Source: Nemertoderma westbladi (taxonomy: Eukaryota; Xenacoelomorpha; Nemertodermatida; Nemertodermatidae). Taken from it: a stretch of DNA of 64,000 nucleotides. This document shows positions 31,300 through 41,759 of this stretch, piece by piece. Both the position numbers and the translations under genes were made by a program. Under the pieces are notes generated by a model that worked only from the letters and a program-made list of their open reading frames with translations, had not been told where the DNA came from and did not search any database. Location: the NCBI GenBank assembly GCA_032718475.1, contig JAUCBJ010007361.1, positions 36,599-100,598 of the forward strand, written 5' to 3'. The stretch's first letter is position 1, and the number at the start of each line of letters is the position of its first letter.

Positions 31300-32196
31300 G
31301 TTAAAATGTTCAAATTTCAAGGGATTGCTAATTAATTCTCCCGAATAAGCGTTATTTGTTATGAAGCCGATAATAACTAATTTGGGGTTTTTACCATCAA
31401 ATATGTTTGTTTGGGTGTAATTTGTGGTTTGAGCGGGAATAGTAAATGTTGTAACCTCCTTTTTTTGGAATTGATATTCAATATCGTAACTCTCTAAACC
31501 TTTTAGGTGAATGCTTTCTATTACCGGATTAACCTCCATTCTAGGGATTAGGATCTTTATTTCATCTAATTCTAGCCGAAGATTTGTCACCGCGTTTGCA
31601 TTTGGAGTGATTTTAAAAATAAACGAATTTGATACTTTTCTAAAATGCATTCTGAAATCATACCCGGGTTGTATTATTTTAGTTTCAGTATCAAAATCAA
31701 TCGTCAATCCACTTACAAATTGCATTTGTTTACTAAAGGCATCGCCAATAGGATGCGCACCGGGATCAATTTCATTTCCGTGTTCAGATAAAGGCTGATG
31801 AAAGCCACCCGCACCCAGTAGCCCATTTTTATCCTCATAAGTTGTAAATAATAAATTGGATAAGTACGACTTGTAGAAATAATGGTTATTGCTATTTTCA
31901 ACCTGCTTCTCATTAAGGTCTATTTTAATATCACTCCATATAGTCCCAGAAGGGTAATTCAACATATATATATGAGAGTTTTCAAGTCGTCTATCCCACC
32001 GTACAGTACATTTTGTAATTAATAACGCATCTTGCAGTTTCGTATAGAATTCATTGGATCTCGGTACAAGGAACGTGACTTCCCTAGACTCACTTCTGAG
32101 ATTAGATATGGGGTAAATTGTTTCATAATGCTTTGCTTTAAATTCAGTCTGTATTGGCTGTGTAGAAAATAAATCTAATTCCTTAATAATTGACAT
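31300..32196 (-). pseudogene. Inner major capsid protein, N-terminal part
   Basis: The first ~299 codons of the double jelly-roll capsid protein, starting MSIIKELDLFSTQ, 2 bp after the minor virion protein stop. 'ESYDIEYQFQKKEVTTF' and 'KLVIIGFITNNAYSGEL' lie near the break and are conserved Polinton capsid signatures. The gene is cut at GTTAA by the BEL element; the open frame runs a few codons into the LTR before stopping. The rest is at 22730-23097. Confidence 0.93.
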
Positions 32197-32198
32197 TA

Positions 32199-32768
32199 TT
32201 AAAAAATACTTTTTTCGCAGTGTTTCAGTTTGCCTTTTTTTATTTTTCTATTTTTATTACTACGACGATGATGTATGTTCATAGACATTGGTCTAGCAGG
32301 TCGCTTTAAATCTCTATAAACTTTTTCTACAACTGACCCTGTTGACGGTTTCATTTTATTTAATGCTTTATTAATAACCGTATTAGCGTGCTGATGTAAG
32401 ACCCGCTTACCTTTTGGTATTACGTGTTGTCTCATAAATTTTGTGGTAAATGGTAAAGCTTTTTGTAAAACTTTTTTAGCTAATGGCTTACCAAATTTTT
32501 TCAATGTCGATAAAGCGTCTGTAAATATACCTTCTCCGTGTTGATTTGTTTGCGACATACCTCTACGATAACGTTGAAAACGACATTGTTTTAAGTTTGA
32601 ACCAAATGCACCAATTTGTTGACCGTAAGGGTCAATATATGAACCACCTCGAAAAACAGGAACTTGCGTCGAGCCTCTCGTACTTTTACCACCTTTAAAA
32701 ACAGCAAGATTAGAGTCTGCACCACCATATTGAGGTTTACTGTATCTTTGAAATAAATCAGAATCCAT
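32199..32768 (-). CDS. Basic GG-motif minor virion protein, intact copy
   Basis: 189 aa, strongly basic. The N-terminal third has three GG sites (PQYGGA, VFKGGK, VFRGGS), plausible cleavage points for the adenain-like protease. A helical middle follows (LSTLKKFGKPLAKKVL, TVINKALNKM), then an Arg/Lys-rich C-terminus (HHRRSNKNRKIKKGKLKH). It could package DNA or act like a pVI/pVII-type precursor; that is inference from charge, GG sites and position between P2 and capsid. The outer copy is split by the carrier and has three stops. Confidence 0.75.
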   Translation of the reverse strand: MDSDLFQRYSKPQYGGADSNLAVFKGGKSTRGSTQVPVFRGGSYIDPYGQQIGAFGSNLKQCRFQRYRRGMSQTNQHGEGIFTDALSTLKKFGKPLAKKVLQKALPFTTKFMRQHVIPKGKRVLHQHANTVINKALNKMKPSTGSVVEKVYRDLKRPARPMSMNIHHRRSNKNRKIKKGKLKHCEKSIF

Positions 32769-32769
32769 T

Positions 32770-33604
32770 TTAATTTATTTGTTTAAAGTGTAATGTAATA
32801 GATGTTGTCCCGTATTCAAAATTCAAATCTTTTCCTTCTTTGTCTGTTATTTCAATATGAATGTATGTTATCTTATATGATTTTTTTACAGGGATTAATG
32901 AATTGTATCCTTGACAAATTCTTTATTTATTACGCTACCATATTTCACGTCATCAGGTATCGCAACACGACGAAGTAAAGCTAAACCAAAGTCATTAATA
33001 TATTGATTTTCAATTATATTAGTAGTCACGTACATGTTCAACTTAGGTTCTGGAATATAATTGGGTGGTTGAGGGCATAAAAATACCATCTGGTAAGCTT
33101 TTTCTCCATTTCCGATAACCTTTATTAAATAACCCTTTATATTATTTTTCGTCTTCAAAATAATTTTAAAATTTGGATTTAAATTCGCGCCGAGATTATT
33201 TTCAGTAATTCCAAAATAATAGGCTAATTGTTGACCTATAAATAACTCTCGCACAGTTTTCCCTAAAATAAATTGCAACCTATTTTGCTGAGTATTTTCA
33301 ACTATTTGTAATTTATCTTTCAACGCCCCCGTGTTAAAATAATCTATAATGTCATTGATACTGTAGAACAAACCGGATGGAAGTGTATCCTCAAAATTTT
33401 TTTTCCCTTTTTTTAATAAAATAACATTCTCTACATTGTTATACACGTTGCTAAGTAAAATATACTATTTATACCTACCACCCAGTTTTCGTTTGGGTTT
33501 ATAGGTAAGGCGCCATGGAAATTGATCTGATAACTACTAGCAGAATTACGCGGAAAATCAATTGGACAGGAGTTACTCGGTAGTCTTACGTAGAATTCAT
33601 CCAT
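32770..33604 (-). pseudogene. P2, inner copy, frameshifted
   Basis: Homologue of 15574-16416. A short deletion near 33440 (the segment coding LPSM in the outer copy) shifts the frame. A 2-bp deletion near 32897 (ATTCATTAATCC versus ATTCATTATATCC) gives a premature stop. The order relative to P1 and the minor protein is conserved. Confidence 0.88.
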
Positions 33605-34477
33605 CATCCCCACCCCGTATTAACTTAAGTGTTATAACAGTGCGACCTCCGCTAAAATTAATTAATTTGCCTTGTCCGTCACGTAAAGTAATTAATATTG
33701 TTTTTAGTTTTTTATTCAACAATGGGTAATAGCAAATGCTCTCGTATTCGTGATTAATATATTTTCGATTTAATTGCGTTAAAGGGCAGGTTCTTAAGAG
33801 CGGAGCTAAAGCGTCACCAACAAATGAGCTCTTAATAATATCTGTATATATGAAGATAGTGTCTTTATTACGTGTTATATTCGTGGGAGCTGGAAAATCT
33901 AAAATGCCAATTTCCGAAATTTTTGATCCGCTATAATTTAAAATTAATATCGGTTGTTCTATATTGCTTAATTCATCTACTGTAGTGGTACTGTATATAT
34001 CCCAATTCGGAATACCTGGATGATTCTGATCCAATAACGGTTTTAAGCCTAGAATTTGTATTAAATCACCACGTAGACTTAATTGTATTTTTTTCAACTT
34101 TTTAGGAAATTTAAATTTAATTCTAGAATTATTTGTATTAAAAATAAATTCGAAATCTCTATATTTCGCTTCAGAATTAAACAGTTTATTTATATCATCA
34201 ATAATCACTTGAATAGAGCTATGCATACCAGGAAATAAACTATATAATTTGGCATCTTTTGCATCTACCCCGATTGACAGCGAGATTTGAGTTTGCAGTG
34301 TAATATTACTGTATGTTGCTTGGTATTGAAGCTCAGCCAAACCAATTTTAGCGTTTGGACCAATATATAATTCTTCGGCTAAATCAACAGTAAACTCACT
34401 AGGATTATTATTGGGGTAAGTTTTTGAGTTATTAATGAGCTATCTGAAAGTAGAGTGATATATGTATCTGTGCCCAT
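33597..34477 (-). pseudogene. P1, inner copy, frameshifted
   Basis: Homologue of 14709-15581. The ATG at 34477 (MGTDTYITLLSDSS) is followed near 34425 by a small rearrangement replacing the codons for NTYPD, which shifts the frame. The rest is open to 33597 and overlaps P2. Most residues match the outer copy. Confidence 0.88.
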
Positions 34478-34729
34478 TATTATTATTATTTAAGCTCTCT
34501 CTCTCTCTACTTGACTCCATTGTACATACAGTACAGTATAATGTTAAATTATAGACATCTGTGACCACGTTCATTGTCGCATCTTCTACAGTATATGCGA
34601 GGGATCAATATTTTACTGGCTTTATTTAAAACGGATGAACTATAGATATAGTAATATCATTCGAGTTAATATTGATTAATTACGGACATATGTGACCAAA
34701 ATGAATTAATATACAGTATAAACCTAAGC

Positions 34730-35818
34730 TTATTGAATATGCTGTACCCACGACTGTTTCTTGGATCCGATGAATCGGACTAAATATTCTTTCTTCCCAT
34801 TGCGTACACGTTCTTTAAGTTTGCCAATATTTTTGTCAATTGGTAGATAATTATTACTATTCGGGTGGACCTTTTGGAGTTCGTGAGAATAAAATGAGCC
34901 ATTTATTATAGCTCCAGCGCTGTCCTTAATATCGAACATTACCGCTGGTACTCTATCCAACCTGACACGATGAATAATAAATAATTCACGTGTCCATTGT
35001 TCTTGATAGCCTTTAGCAAAAGCAATACGAGCGATAGATAATCGTACTGTATCTCCAACTTTAAATTGTATTTTCTTATGATTAATCTGTCTATATTTCC
35101 CATATAATCTATTCATTAATTCAGTTTCATTAAATTTATTAACTTCAATAGGTGTCATTTTTATTGTCCTATGATATGACCTATTATAAGCATAAATGAG
35201 CTTTGGTAAAATTTTAATCCAAACATTATTTCCCCGTTGCGTGAAAATTTTGAACATCTTTGTTTTTAATGTTCTATTGAATATCTCGACAATAGCCGCC
35301 TTATTCACAGAATACATTACGTAATACTGTATACCTAACGTATCTAAATATTTTCTTACAGATTTATTTAGAAACTCAGACCCTTGATCAGTCGCGATTC
35401 TGTTTGGTTTTCCTTTCTGGAATATTTTTTGCAATATACTAATAATTTCAAAACCCTTTTTTGTTTTCATACCATAGGCAAAAGCAAGCCTGCTAAAGGC
35501 ATCAATACATGTTAATATATAGTTATAATTATTATTTTGCGATTTATATTGCTGCATATCCACCAGATCTATCATATATATATCTTTTAAGCCTCCCGTA
35601 AATATTTTAGATGTTGGATAATGATGTCTACGTGGAGCGTGAAGGGTGTATGTCTTTTGCCCGCTCAACCATTTCTGGGCTTGTGCTGGTTTGATGTTTG
35701 CAGCTTTTGCTAATTTTGCAACACTTGCAAAACCCGCGGGGGATGAAGGATCTAAATAAATTCTTAACAGTTTTTTGTCTAAGCTTCGGCTTAAAATCGG
35801 TTTCATCTTGCGTGGCAT
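34730..35818 (-). CDS. Polinton chromodomain integrase, intact copy
   Basis: 362 aa. The N-terminal domain (residues 1-70) has helix-turn-helix character (VAKLAKAANIKPAQAQKWL). The DDE core has Asp84 in 'IDLVDMQQY', Asp144 in 'TDQGSEF' and Glu178 in 'AAIVEIFNR'; the spacing between the last two fits D-x35-E. The ~250-330 region resembles an SH3-like DNA-binding domain, and the C-terminus (ERVRNGKKEYLVRFIG...SWVQHI) is a chromodomain that may steer insertion. It is the only unbroken integrase in the window and could act in trans on the outer TIRs. Confidence 0.93.
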   Translation of the reverse strand: MPRKMKPILSRSLDKKLLRIYLDPSSPAGFASVAKLAKAANIKPAQAQKWLSGQKTYTLHAPRRHHYPTSKIFTGGLKDIYMIDLVDMQQYKSQNNNYNYILTCIDAFSRLAFAYGMKTKKGFEIISILQKIFQKGKPNRIATDQGSEFLNKSVRKYLDTLGIQYYVMYSVNKAAIVEIFNRTLKTKMFKIFTQRGNNVWIKILPKLIYAYNRSYHRTIKMTPIEVNKFNETELMNRLYGKYRQINHKKIQFKVGDTVRLSIARIAFAKGYQEQWTRELFIIHRVRLDRVPAVMFDIKDSAGAIINGSFYSHELQKVHPNSNNYLPIDKNIGKLKERVRNGKKEYLVRFIGSKKQSWVQHIQ

Positions 35819-35869
35819 CTTTTCGACAACCGCAAGTAATATGTATATTCAAATCTCTTATAAAGGGCA

Positions 35870-36040
35870 TCACCGTAAGAACAACTGAAATTTTTTAATT
35901 ATTTTCTTTGAAGTTGATGTTTTAAAGGGTTTTCTTTTTGTGGTATTTACTCTAGGTATATCTTGTGGTTTTAAATCAGTAGCTAACGGTTTACTCGATA
36001 CTAAATATAATTTTCTAAATGTTACTCCTGTTTTAACCAT
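35870..36040 (-). CDS. Small 56-aa basic protein, inner copy
   Basis: Same frame and length as 13156-13326, with its ATG 2 bp after the pX-like stop and ending in TGA. Lys-rich; preserved despite decay of neighbouring genes. Function unknown. Confidence 0.6.
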   Translation of the reverse strand: MVKTGVTFRKLYLVSSKPLATDLKPQDIPRVNTTKRKPFKTSTSKKIIKKFQLFLR

Positions 36041-36042
36041 TA

Positions 36043-36426
36043 TTACCGTCCACGGTTAATTTTTTTCGCAATAGCTGCTCCAGCGGCAGCGGCACCAGCA
36101 CTCGCAGCAAGTTTCGCACCAATGCCGAGTAAGGGTATTAGAAACGGTAGTATACCTCTAGATTGATTGCTTAACTTTTTTCTGTAACTTGATATATTTT
36201 TTGTTTTACGGTTGAGTGATTTCAATACCTTCTTATAGCGGCGAATATTTCTAAATGAATGAGGGGTTAATTGTACGTTACCTTTTAGAACATTTAATGC
36301 AGTATTTACAATGAGCCGTATTAATTCGTTACTCGCGGTATGGTTAATAAAATAAGTTCTTTGTTGAGGGGTAGCGCTGCGTAGAAATTCCAGTTCGTTA
36401 CGATATTTCTGTACAAGTCTATTCAT
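36043..36426 (-). CDS. pX-like basic/membrane-active virion protein, inner copy
   Basis: 127 aa, matching 10015-10398 except SRG for SGG at the presumed protease site (QSRGILPF). If the GG is the cleavage point, this copy may not be processed normally. The Gly/Ala hydrophobic tail and basic end are intact. Confidence 0.7.
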   Translation of the reverse strand: MNRLVQKYRNELEFLRSATPQQRTYFINHTASNELIRLIVNTALNVLKGNVQLTPHSFRNIRRYKKVLKSLNRKTKNISSYRKKLSNQSRGILPFLIPLLGIGAKLAASAGAAAAGAAIAKKINRGR

Positions 36427-36463
36427 TGTTGCAACATTATTGAAAATTGTTACAAAATATTAA

Positions 36464-37147
36464 TTATTTATCATTATTATTATTATTATTATTTTCGCTA
36501 CGTTTATAGTCAATGTAATTTTTAATGTAACAATTATGATTACGAAATATATCCGATCTAAATCTTAAATGTTCGGGTGTTTCCTGTCGTAAATCAATTA
36601 AGAAATGTGAAAATGGTTCAATTGTCGCATCTTGATAGGAATCTACTAAAAATTTGGTCTGCCCTGGTAACATCTGCTTCGCGAAATTTAAAACCGATAG
36701 ACTGTCTCGCGGATTTTTCATTAATACTAAGGTATGGCTATTAATTGATCTTGTGCGGTTATGCTTCCCACCGTAAAACATGTTTTGCGTTATAAAACAA
36801 ATAAATATATTGGAATGATGAGCTACCTTAGTAAACAATACAGTTAAAGCTGTACTGGACTCAGTTTCTGTTAATAAATCATCTATAATTAATAAATCTC
36901 GACTATTTACTAAACTATCTATATTTTCTGGCAAACCTTTGTAAAGGTGAGTAATACCAGGAATAGTCGGGGGATTGCTCCCGTAACAATACAATACTCG
37001 CAGGGGGGCTTCGTTGAAACAACCATTCTTGTGTTTAATTAAATTACTGACAAACGTTGATTTTCCAGAACCAGATGGACCAGAAATTATCATACTCGTT
37101 CCCATTTGAAAGTTTAAATTATATGGACCTGAATTAAAGTCAACCAT
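36464..37147 (-). CDS. FtsK/A32-like packaging ATPase, inner copy
   Basis: 227 aa with Walker A GPSGSGKST (residues 23-31) and Walker B LLIIDDLL. It has a longer Asn tail ending NDK and a few substitutions (Val2, Pro8, Ser34, a Pro after MKN). Full-length and probably functional in sequence terms. Confidence 0.92.
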   Translation of the reverse strand: MVDFNSGPYNLNFQMGTSMIISGPSGSGKSTFVSNLIKHKNGCFNEAPLRVLYCYGSNPPTIPGITHLYKGLPENIDSLVNSRDLLIIDDLLTETESSTALTVLFTKVAHHSNIFICFITQNMFYGGKHNRTRSINSHTLVLMKNPRDSLSVLNFAKQMLPGQTKFLVDSYQDATIEPFSHFLIDLRQETPEHLRFRSDIFRNHNCYIKNYIDYKRSENNNNNNNDK

Positions 37148-37370
37148 TTATTATTATTATTAAGATATATCAACAATACAATATAATATAATATCAATAT
37201 CAATATCAATAAACCATCACCATTACTATGTATATAACAATAATTGATGCAACTACAATATTAGAGTACTGTATATTTAATTAACATATGACACAACTAC
37301 AGTATGTGACGCTCGCTGCAACAAAAGGTGCTATTTCCAATTATAGTATAGACTCATTTTCAATGTAATT

Positions 37371-37823
37371 TCAAGCATGGTGAGCATCTTTATACGCGAA
37401 ATAATGATAGGTAACATCGGCGGTTTGGAAATCACTTCCCGAGAATTTCGCACTAATGATTTTTTTATGTTCGCTGCTAAAAAAATAAGGAATATAGTAG
37501 CAACACCGTCGTACTACATTTCTATAAAAAATATTCTCCAATATTGTAAATAAATCTCCTGGATCATTACTTTCCGCAGAAATATAAGTTATATTTCGAA
37601 GCTCTTTCCAATAATAGGGTTGATAACTTGCCAACTTTATATTAAACTTAGATATGGGTGCGCGACAAATAGGACAAATTTTAGAACAATAATTATTCAT
37701 TTCGGAATATTGTACAATACATTGTACGCAAGTTGCATGTTTATTTTCACATTTATAATAATCTCGATGTTGTTGCAATAACTTAGAATAGCAAACTGGA
37801 CATTTTTCATTTAAAATATCCAT
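37371..37823 (-). CDS. RING-HC finger protein, inner copy
   Basis: 150 aa; all eight C3HC4 ligands are conserved. Substitutions relative to the outer copy (Glu41, Ser66) lie outside the ligands. The upstream A/T-rich leader with TATACTGTATATG is conserved. Confidence 0.88.
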   Translation of the reverse strand: MDILNEKCPVCYSKLLQQHRDYYKCENKHATCVQCIVQYSEMNNYCSKICPICRAPISKFNIKLASYQPYYWKELRNITYISAESNDPGDLFTILENIFYRNVVRRCCYYIPYFFSSEHKKIISAKFSGSDFQTADVTYHYFAYKDAHHA

Positions 37824-38013
37824 TTTCCAAATTTTAAAGTAAATTGAAAATAATTACCTCAATACACAACAACAACAAACAAATCTGTTATACTGTATAT
37901 GCAATTACTACTACAATTTTCGATTATTTAAAAACCTCAAAATTATATAAATAATCATAAAATATTTATAATATAGGGGGAAAAGTCAAGAATCGATGAT
38001 ATTATCAACATAT

Positions 38014-38427
38014 TCAACATTCTGTTGATTCTTCAGTTTCGACAAAGGATTCTTTTGAAATCATTACAATAAAGAAAGACATAATTTCGTAGGGGCTATG
38101 CCGATTTAGCCGTATTTCAAACTTTTCACCAGCTTCGTTGTATTGTGTAATAACAATTAACCCCTCTATCATGGATAATAGTAAGATGTTGATTAATTTT
38201 CCCTCTTGCTCAACTTTCAGGTTGTAATCTAAAAGATGAATACTATTATCAGAAGCATCCATATCAATTGAGCTTAAAACTTTCCTGGCTTTTTCAGAAA
38301 ACTCAATTTTATATTTATCATCTCCCCGGCGGTAAATTGTATAATCAATAACAATATAGGCTTCACCATCTTCTCCAAAAAATGAATGCCTTACTATTGG
38401 CATAACCATATCGGAATCAGAAGACAT
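38014..38427 (-). CDS. Unknown 147-aa-family protein, C-terminally shortened
   Basis: 137 aa, matching the gene at 8035-8478 for residues 1-135. It ends early (ESTEC) because of a 2-bp loss (ACAGAATG versus ACAGATAATG) that removes the acidic tail. Start and body are intact. Role unknown. Confidence 0.72.
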   Translation of the reverse strand: MSSDSDMVMPIVRHSFFGEDGEAYIVIDYTIYRRGDDKYKIEFSEKARKVLSSIDMDASDNSIHLLDYNLKVEQEGKLINILLLSMIEGLIVITQYNEAGEKFEIRLNRHSPYEIMSFFIVMISKESFVETEESTEC

Positions 38428-38974
38428 TATTTAAATAATTTATTTATTTTATTGTAAATCAAACAAACAAAGTAAAAACTTTTAAACTAAAACCATTACA
38501 AATGATTAATTGTGATTAAAGCAAGAGATTATATATAAGATATTTTCAAAAATAATACAGGTCTTCAACTGAAAAAATAGCCTAAATTCAGTTTATTGAT
38601 TGGTTGATTAGCCGGTAGGGAACTACTGTATAATCAAAATTAATTGATTCTGCGTAATAATAATAATAATCACTAATGCTCGTATACGCGTAGCTGGAAC
38701 GTGGTGGAATTTCATGTATCATACTGGGTGGTTGGTTTGGCGACAGCAGTCGAGGAGTTGGCAATCGATATAATATAATATATGTGTGATGTGTGTAGAT
38801 GGCCACGTCGTCACCATATACAGTATACAGTGGTGGTAGCGTGGTGGTGGTGGTAACGTGGTGGGTTAGGCAAGCATCGCTGTTGGTTGGTTGGTGGGTG
38901 GGTAACAGCTGTGGATTGAGTGGTGATGTGTTGGGGGGCTAGCCATGCATCGAGAGGTTAGGCTACGCGAAGAT
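38428..38974. other. Leader/intergenic region of inner Polinton
   Basis: Reverse-orientation equivalent of 7458-8034: A/T-rich near the gene, then GGTGG/GTTGG-rich DNA towards the TIR. No gene seen. Confidence 0.5.
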
Positions 38975-39468
38975 GAATATGCAATGGTTGGTGAAAAATA
39001 GCGATTTGAAAAATAGTAGAAGTTACCTGTAGACACCTCTAGCGTCTGTAAAATAAAGGTTGGTGAATATGAAAATACTGGTTGCTGAAAAATAGCGATT
39101 TGAAAAATAGTAGACGTTACCTGTAGACACCCCTAGCATCTGTAAAATAAAGGTTGGTGAAAAATTGCGATTTGAAAAATAGTAGAAGTTACCTGATGCT
39201 AAGTGTAGACAGCCGAACACCTGTAAAATAAAGGTTGGTGATTGGATGCAGTACTAGCGTTGGGTGACTAATAACGCCTCTAGCGGAATAAGCAGGAACA
39301 TGAGAAGTTACCATGGTTATGGATGAAATGCTGACATCTGATTGGTTGAAATAATAACGACCACTGCTAAAGGTTGAAATGGTGGCTTCTGATTGGATGC
39401 AGTACTAGAAATGGATGGTAATGATGGGCTACGGGTGACCATGAAGCCGGGGGCTAGTAATATATACT
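38975..39468 (-). repeat. Inner Polinton right TIR
   Basis: Inverse of the 19438-19931 TIR, ending ...GGCTAGTAATATATACT. It contains the same CAGGTAAC/TTTATTTTACAG cassettes (read on the minus strand). It faces inward to the virion cluster. Confidence 0.88.
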
Positions 39469-39934
39469 ATTTACATACTATATAGATATTATATACACTA
39501 CATGTTAAATTTCCTGGTTACTTGCAATATTTTTAATAGGATTTTGTTGAATTATATAATATTGTAGTAATTTATATATTAAATTGGTTAACATTCAATA
39601 CAGCTCCTACTTTAGGCTTAGTCAATTTATTATCTGGTGATACAAACATGAATTAATTATTTCAAAGTGGTCTTAAGTCTTTCACCACGGGCACTCAGGG
39701 AAATGCCGGCGATAGCTCCCAAGAAAAGAAGCGGGGGTTTGGGGGCGGCAGCCCCCAATTAAAAGAAATTAAAAGATTAAAGGAATTAAAAGAAAAACAA
39801 ACAAAATTTGACTATAAAAATGTTTCTTTTATAATTTTGAAAAAACTTGTCTAGATTCAACTTGTCATGTAACCATCTTTAACTTTTGTTTATTGCTTTG
39901 ATGCACCCAGATTAATTTTAACACTTTAATTGGG

Positions 39935-40057
39935 GGGGAAGTGTCCGGGTGGCAAGTGTCCAGGGGGGAAGTGTCCGGGGGGGAAGTGTCCGGGGGGGAA
40001 GTGTCCGGGGGGGAAGTGTCCGGGGGGGAAGTGTCCGGGGGGGAAGTGTCCTAGATC
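39935..40057. repeat. Minisatellite, unit GGGGGGAAGTGTCCG
   Basis: About seven to eight units; reverse complement of the array at 18838-18985. Confidence 0.9.
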
Positions 40058-40583
40058 CCTGGAAACAAGTCGTCAGACTTTGTGCGTAATGTTTTCCCTG
40101 GCCTAACGGCCGAAGACAACTTTGCAACTTAATATTGACAAAATTATATTGTATTATCTCACAATTTACACATTACGTATGATTGATCAATATTACATAT
40201 AATAATTATGTATACATAATAATTATGTATATATTTTAACTATGTATTAGATATAATATTAATAATACACGTTATTATCACATTACGATAGATTTTCAAA
40301 TTGCCAGTTACATAAAGTGAAATGTAATTTTGAACAAATTCAAGTGTTAAAACCATAAGCTTAAATTCATAATCTCGTGTAATTCATCAATGAAAAAATC
40401 AATAATTATGTATGATTTTTTCTTGTATGAAATTCTGAATTTAATTTCTATAACACTATTAAGTAGGCTTTAGAAATGTGGAATTTTTGGAATTCGGAAT
40501 TAGAAATTTGTGGAATTTTTAATTATCAATGGGAGGCTTAGATCTATAGTTCAGAGACCCGTAGGTTGCTACCGGACTTATCC

Positions 40584-40860
40584 GTTTCATAAAGTTAACC
40601 GAAACGTACATCCAGTTTCATAAAGTTAACCGAAACGTACATCCAGTTTCATAAAGTTAACCGAAACGTACATCCACTTTCATAAAGTTAACCGAAATGT
40701 ACATCCACTTTCATAAAGTTAACCGAAACGTACATCCACTTTCATGAAGTTAACCGAAACGTACATCCACTTTCATAAAGTTAACCGAAACGTACATCCA
40801 GTTTCATAAAGTTAACCGAAACGTACATCCAGTTTCATAAAGTTATCCGTAATGTAATTA
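40584..40860. repeat. 31-bp tandem repeat array
   Basis: About nine units of TTTCATAAAGTTAACCGAAA followed by CGTACATCCAS, with single-base variants. Found only in the right arm. Confidence 0.93.
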
Positions 40861-41377
40861 GGGCCAAGTTTTTATCGATATATAATATTCATTCATCTTC
40901 GCTATCGGCTGCAGCCCCACTAGTATCTTCTAGGTCCTTCTTTCCACCCTTTTTCTACCGTACGCTTACTTACTGTACTTTTATACTGTACGCTTGGTAC
41001 TGGTACACAGATGCTGACTAGTAAGTCAAATATTTATGGGGAGATGGAACCCTTAAAATTTTCAAAAAAATAAAATTTTTGAGATTTTTTTTTTTAATTG
41101 TTTAAGATCACAATTTTCCGTAGATTATGGATATTGACACTTTAAAACCATATCATGAGTCCAAACCGCTTGAAACTCTGTCTGTTTGTCTGTTAGTCTG
41201 TTTTTTGTCTGTTTGTGAAAATAATATTATTAATAAATATTATTAATTAATAATATTATTATTAATAAAATAATATTTAAAAAATTACACAAGTATCATA
41301 AAAATTTAACAAAATAAGAAATGAACAAAGTCAGCGGATGGTCAGCTAGACATAGATATGTTATCCATTGATGAATA

Positions 41378-41685
41378 ATAAACGTTAAAAATTAACGTTA
41401 AATCAACGTTAAAAAATTTGGAAATGTCAGATCTCTGTTGATTTTTAACGTATAATTACTGTAAAAAATTAACGTTAAAAATTAACATTAAAGTAACGTT
41501 AAAAAATATGGTATTGTCCGATATTTGTAAATTTTTGACGTATAATAACTGTAAAAAATTAACGTTAAAAATTGACAGAATTCTAACGTATTTTAACGTA
41601 GGTTTATGGTTAAATTCTAACTGTCATTTTTTAACGAATGTCTAACATAAACCCAACGTTAGATTAACGTTGGTGGTTTGCAGGG
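41378..41685. repeat. AACGTT-rich terminus of carrier
   Basis: Many AACGTT and TTAACGTTAA-like words, in loose ~70-100 bp repeats ('GTAAAAAATTAACGTTAAAA'). It mirrors the left-arm vocabulary at 16925-17500 and ends at the 10-bp inverted terminus. Confidence 0.8.
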
Positions 41686-41757
41686 ATACATCATCGACGT
41701 AGTAAAAAGAGAAAAATAAAAGGCAAACTGAAACACTGCGAAAAAAGTATTTTTTAA
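41686..41757 (+). pseudogene. Minor virion protein, 3' part
   Basis: The last ~23 codons of the basic GG-motif protein (HHRRSKKRKIKGKLKHCEKS region) after the carrier insertion, ending in TAA 2 bp before the capsid ATG. Confidence 0.85.
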
Positions 41758-41759
41758 TA

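Larger units (their letters stand above)
19438..39468. mobile_element. Inner Polinton/Maverick, inverted and replication-gene-deleted
   Basis: Bounded by inverted repeats starting AGTATATATTACTAGCC. These match the outer TIRs internally but have different terminal ~26 bp. The virion/integration cluster runs on the minus strand from 38427 to 21635; only the 3' half of the TBP-like gene survives on the other side. Polymerase B and the 347-aa gene are absent. BEL and LINE insertions occupy 23098-31299. The flanking hexamers ATAAGT and ATTTAC do not match, so there is no target duplication. It would be about 11.8 kb without insertions. Confidence 0.88.
16909..41685. mobile_element. Carrier: 24.8-kb TIR element inserted in the outer Polinton
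   Basis: The ends are CCCTGCAAAC (16909) and its inverse GTTTGCAGGG (to 41685), flanked by AT on both sides. The uninterrupted site is preserved in the inner Polinton gene at 32266-32280, so the boundaries are exact. Both arms share palindromic AACGTT/TTAACGTTAA-rich DNA next to the ends. Further in, both carry a GGACACTTCCCCCC minisatellite in opposite orientations (18838-18985 and 39935-40057). No transposase is visible. The superfamily is unassigned; a 2-bp AT duplication is unusual. The inner Polinton occupies its centre. Confidence 0.8.
39469..41685. other. Carrier right arm: no gene, several repeats
   Basis: No protein-like frame. It contains a minisatellite at 39935-40057 (GGGGGGAAGTGTCCG, inverse of the left-arm array), the 31-bp array at 40584-40860, an A/T palindromic tract at 41219-41280, and AACGTT-rich DNA from 41378 to the inverted end GTTTGCAGGG. 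Confidence 0.6.
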
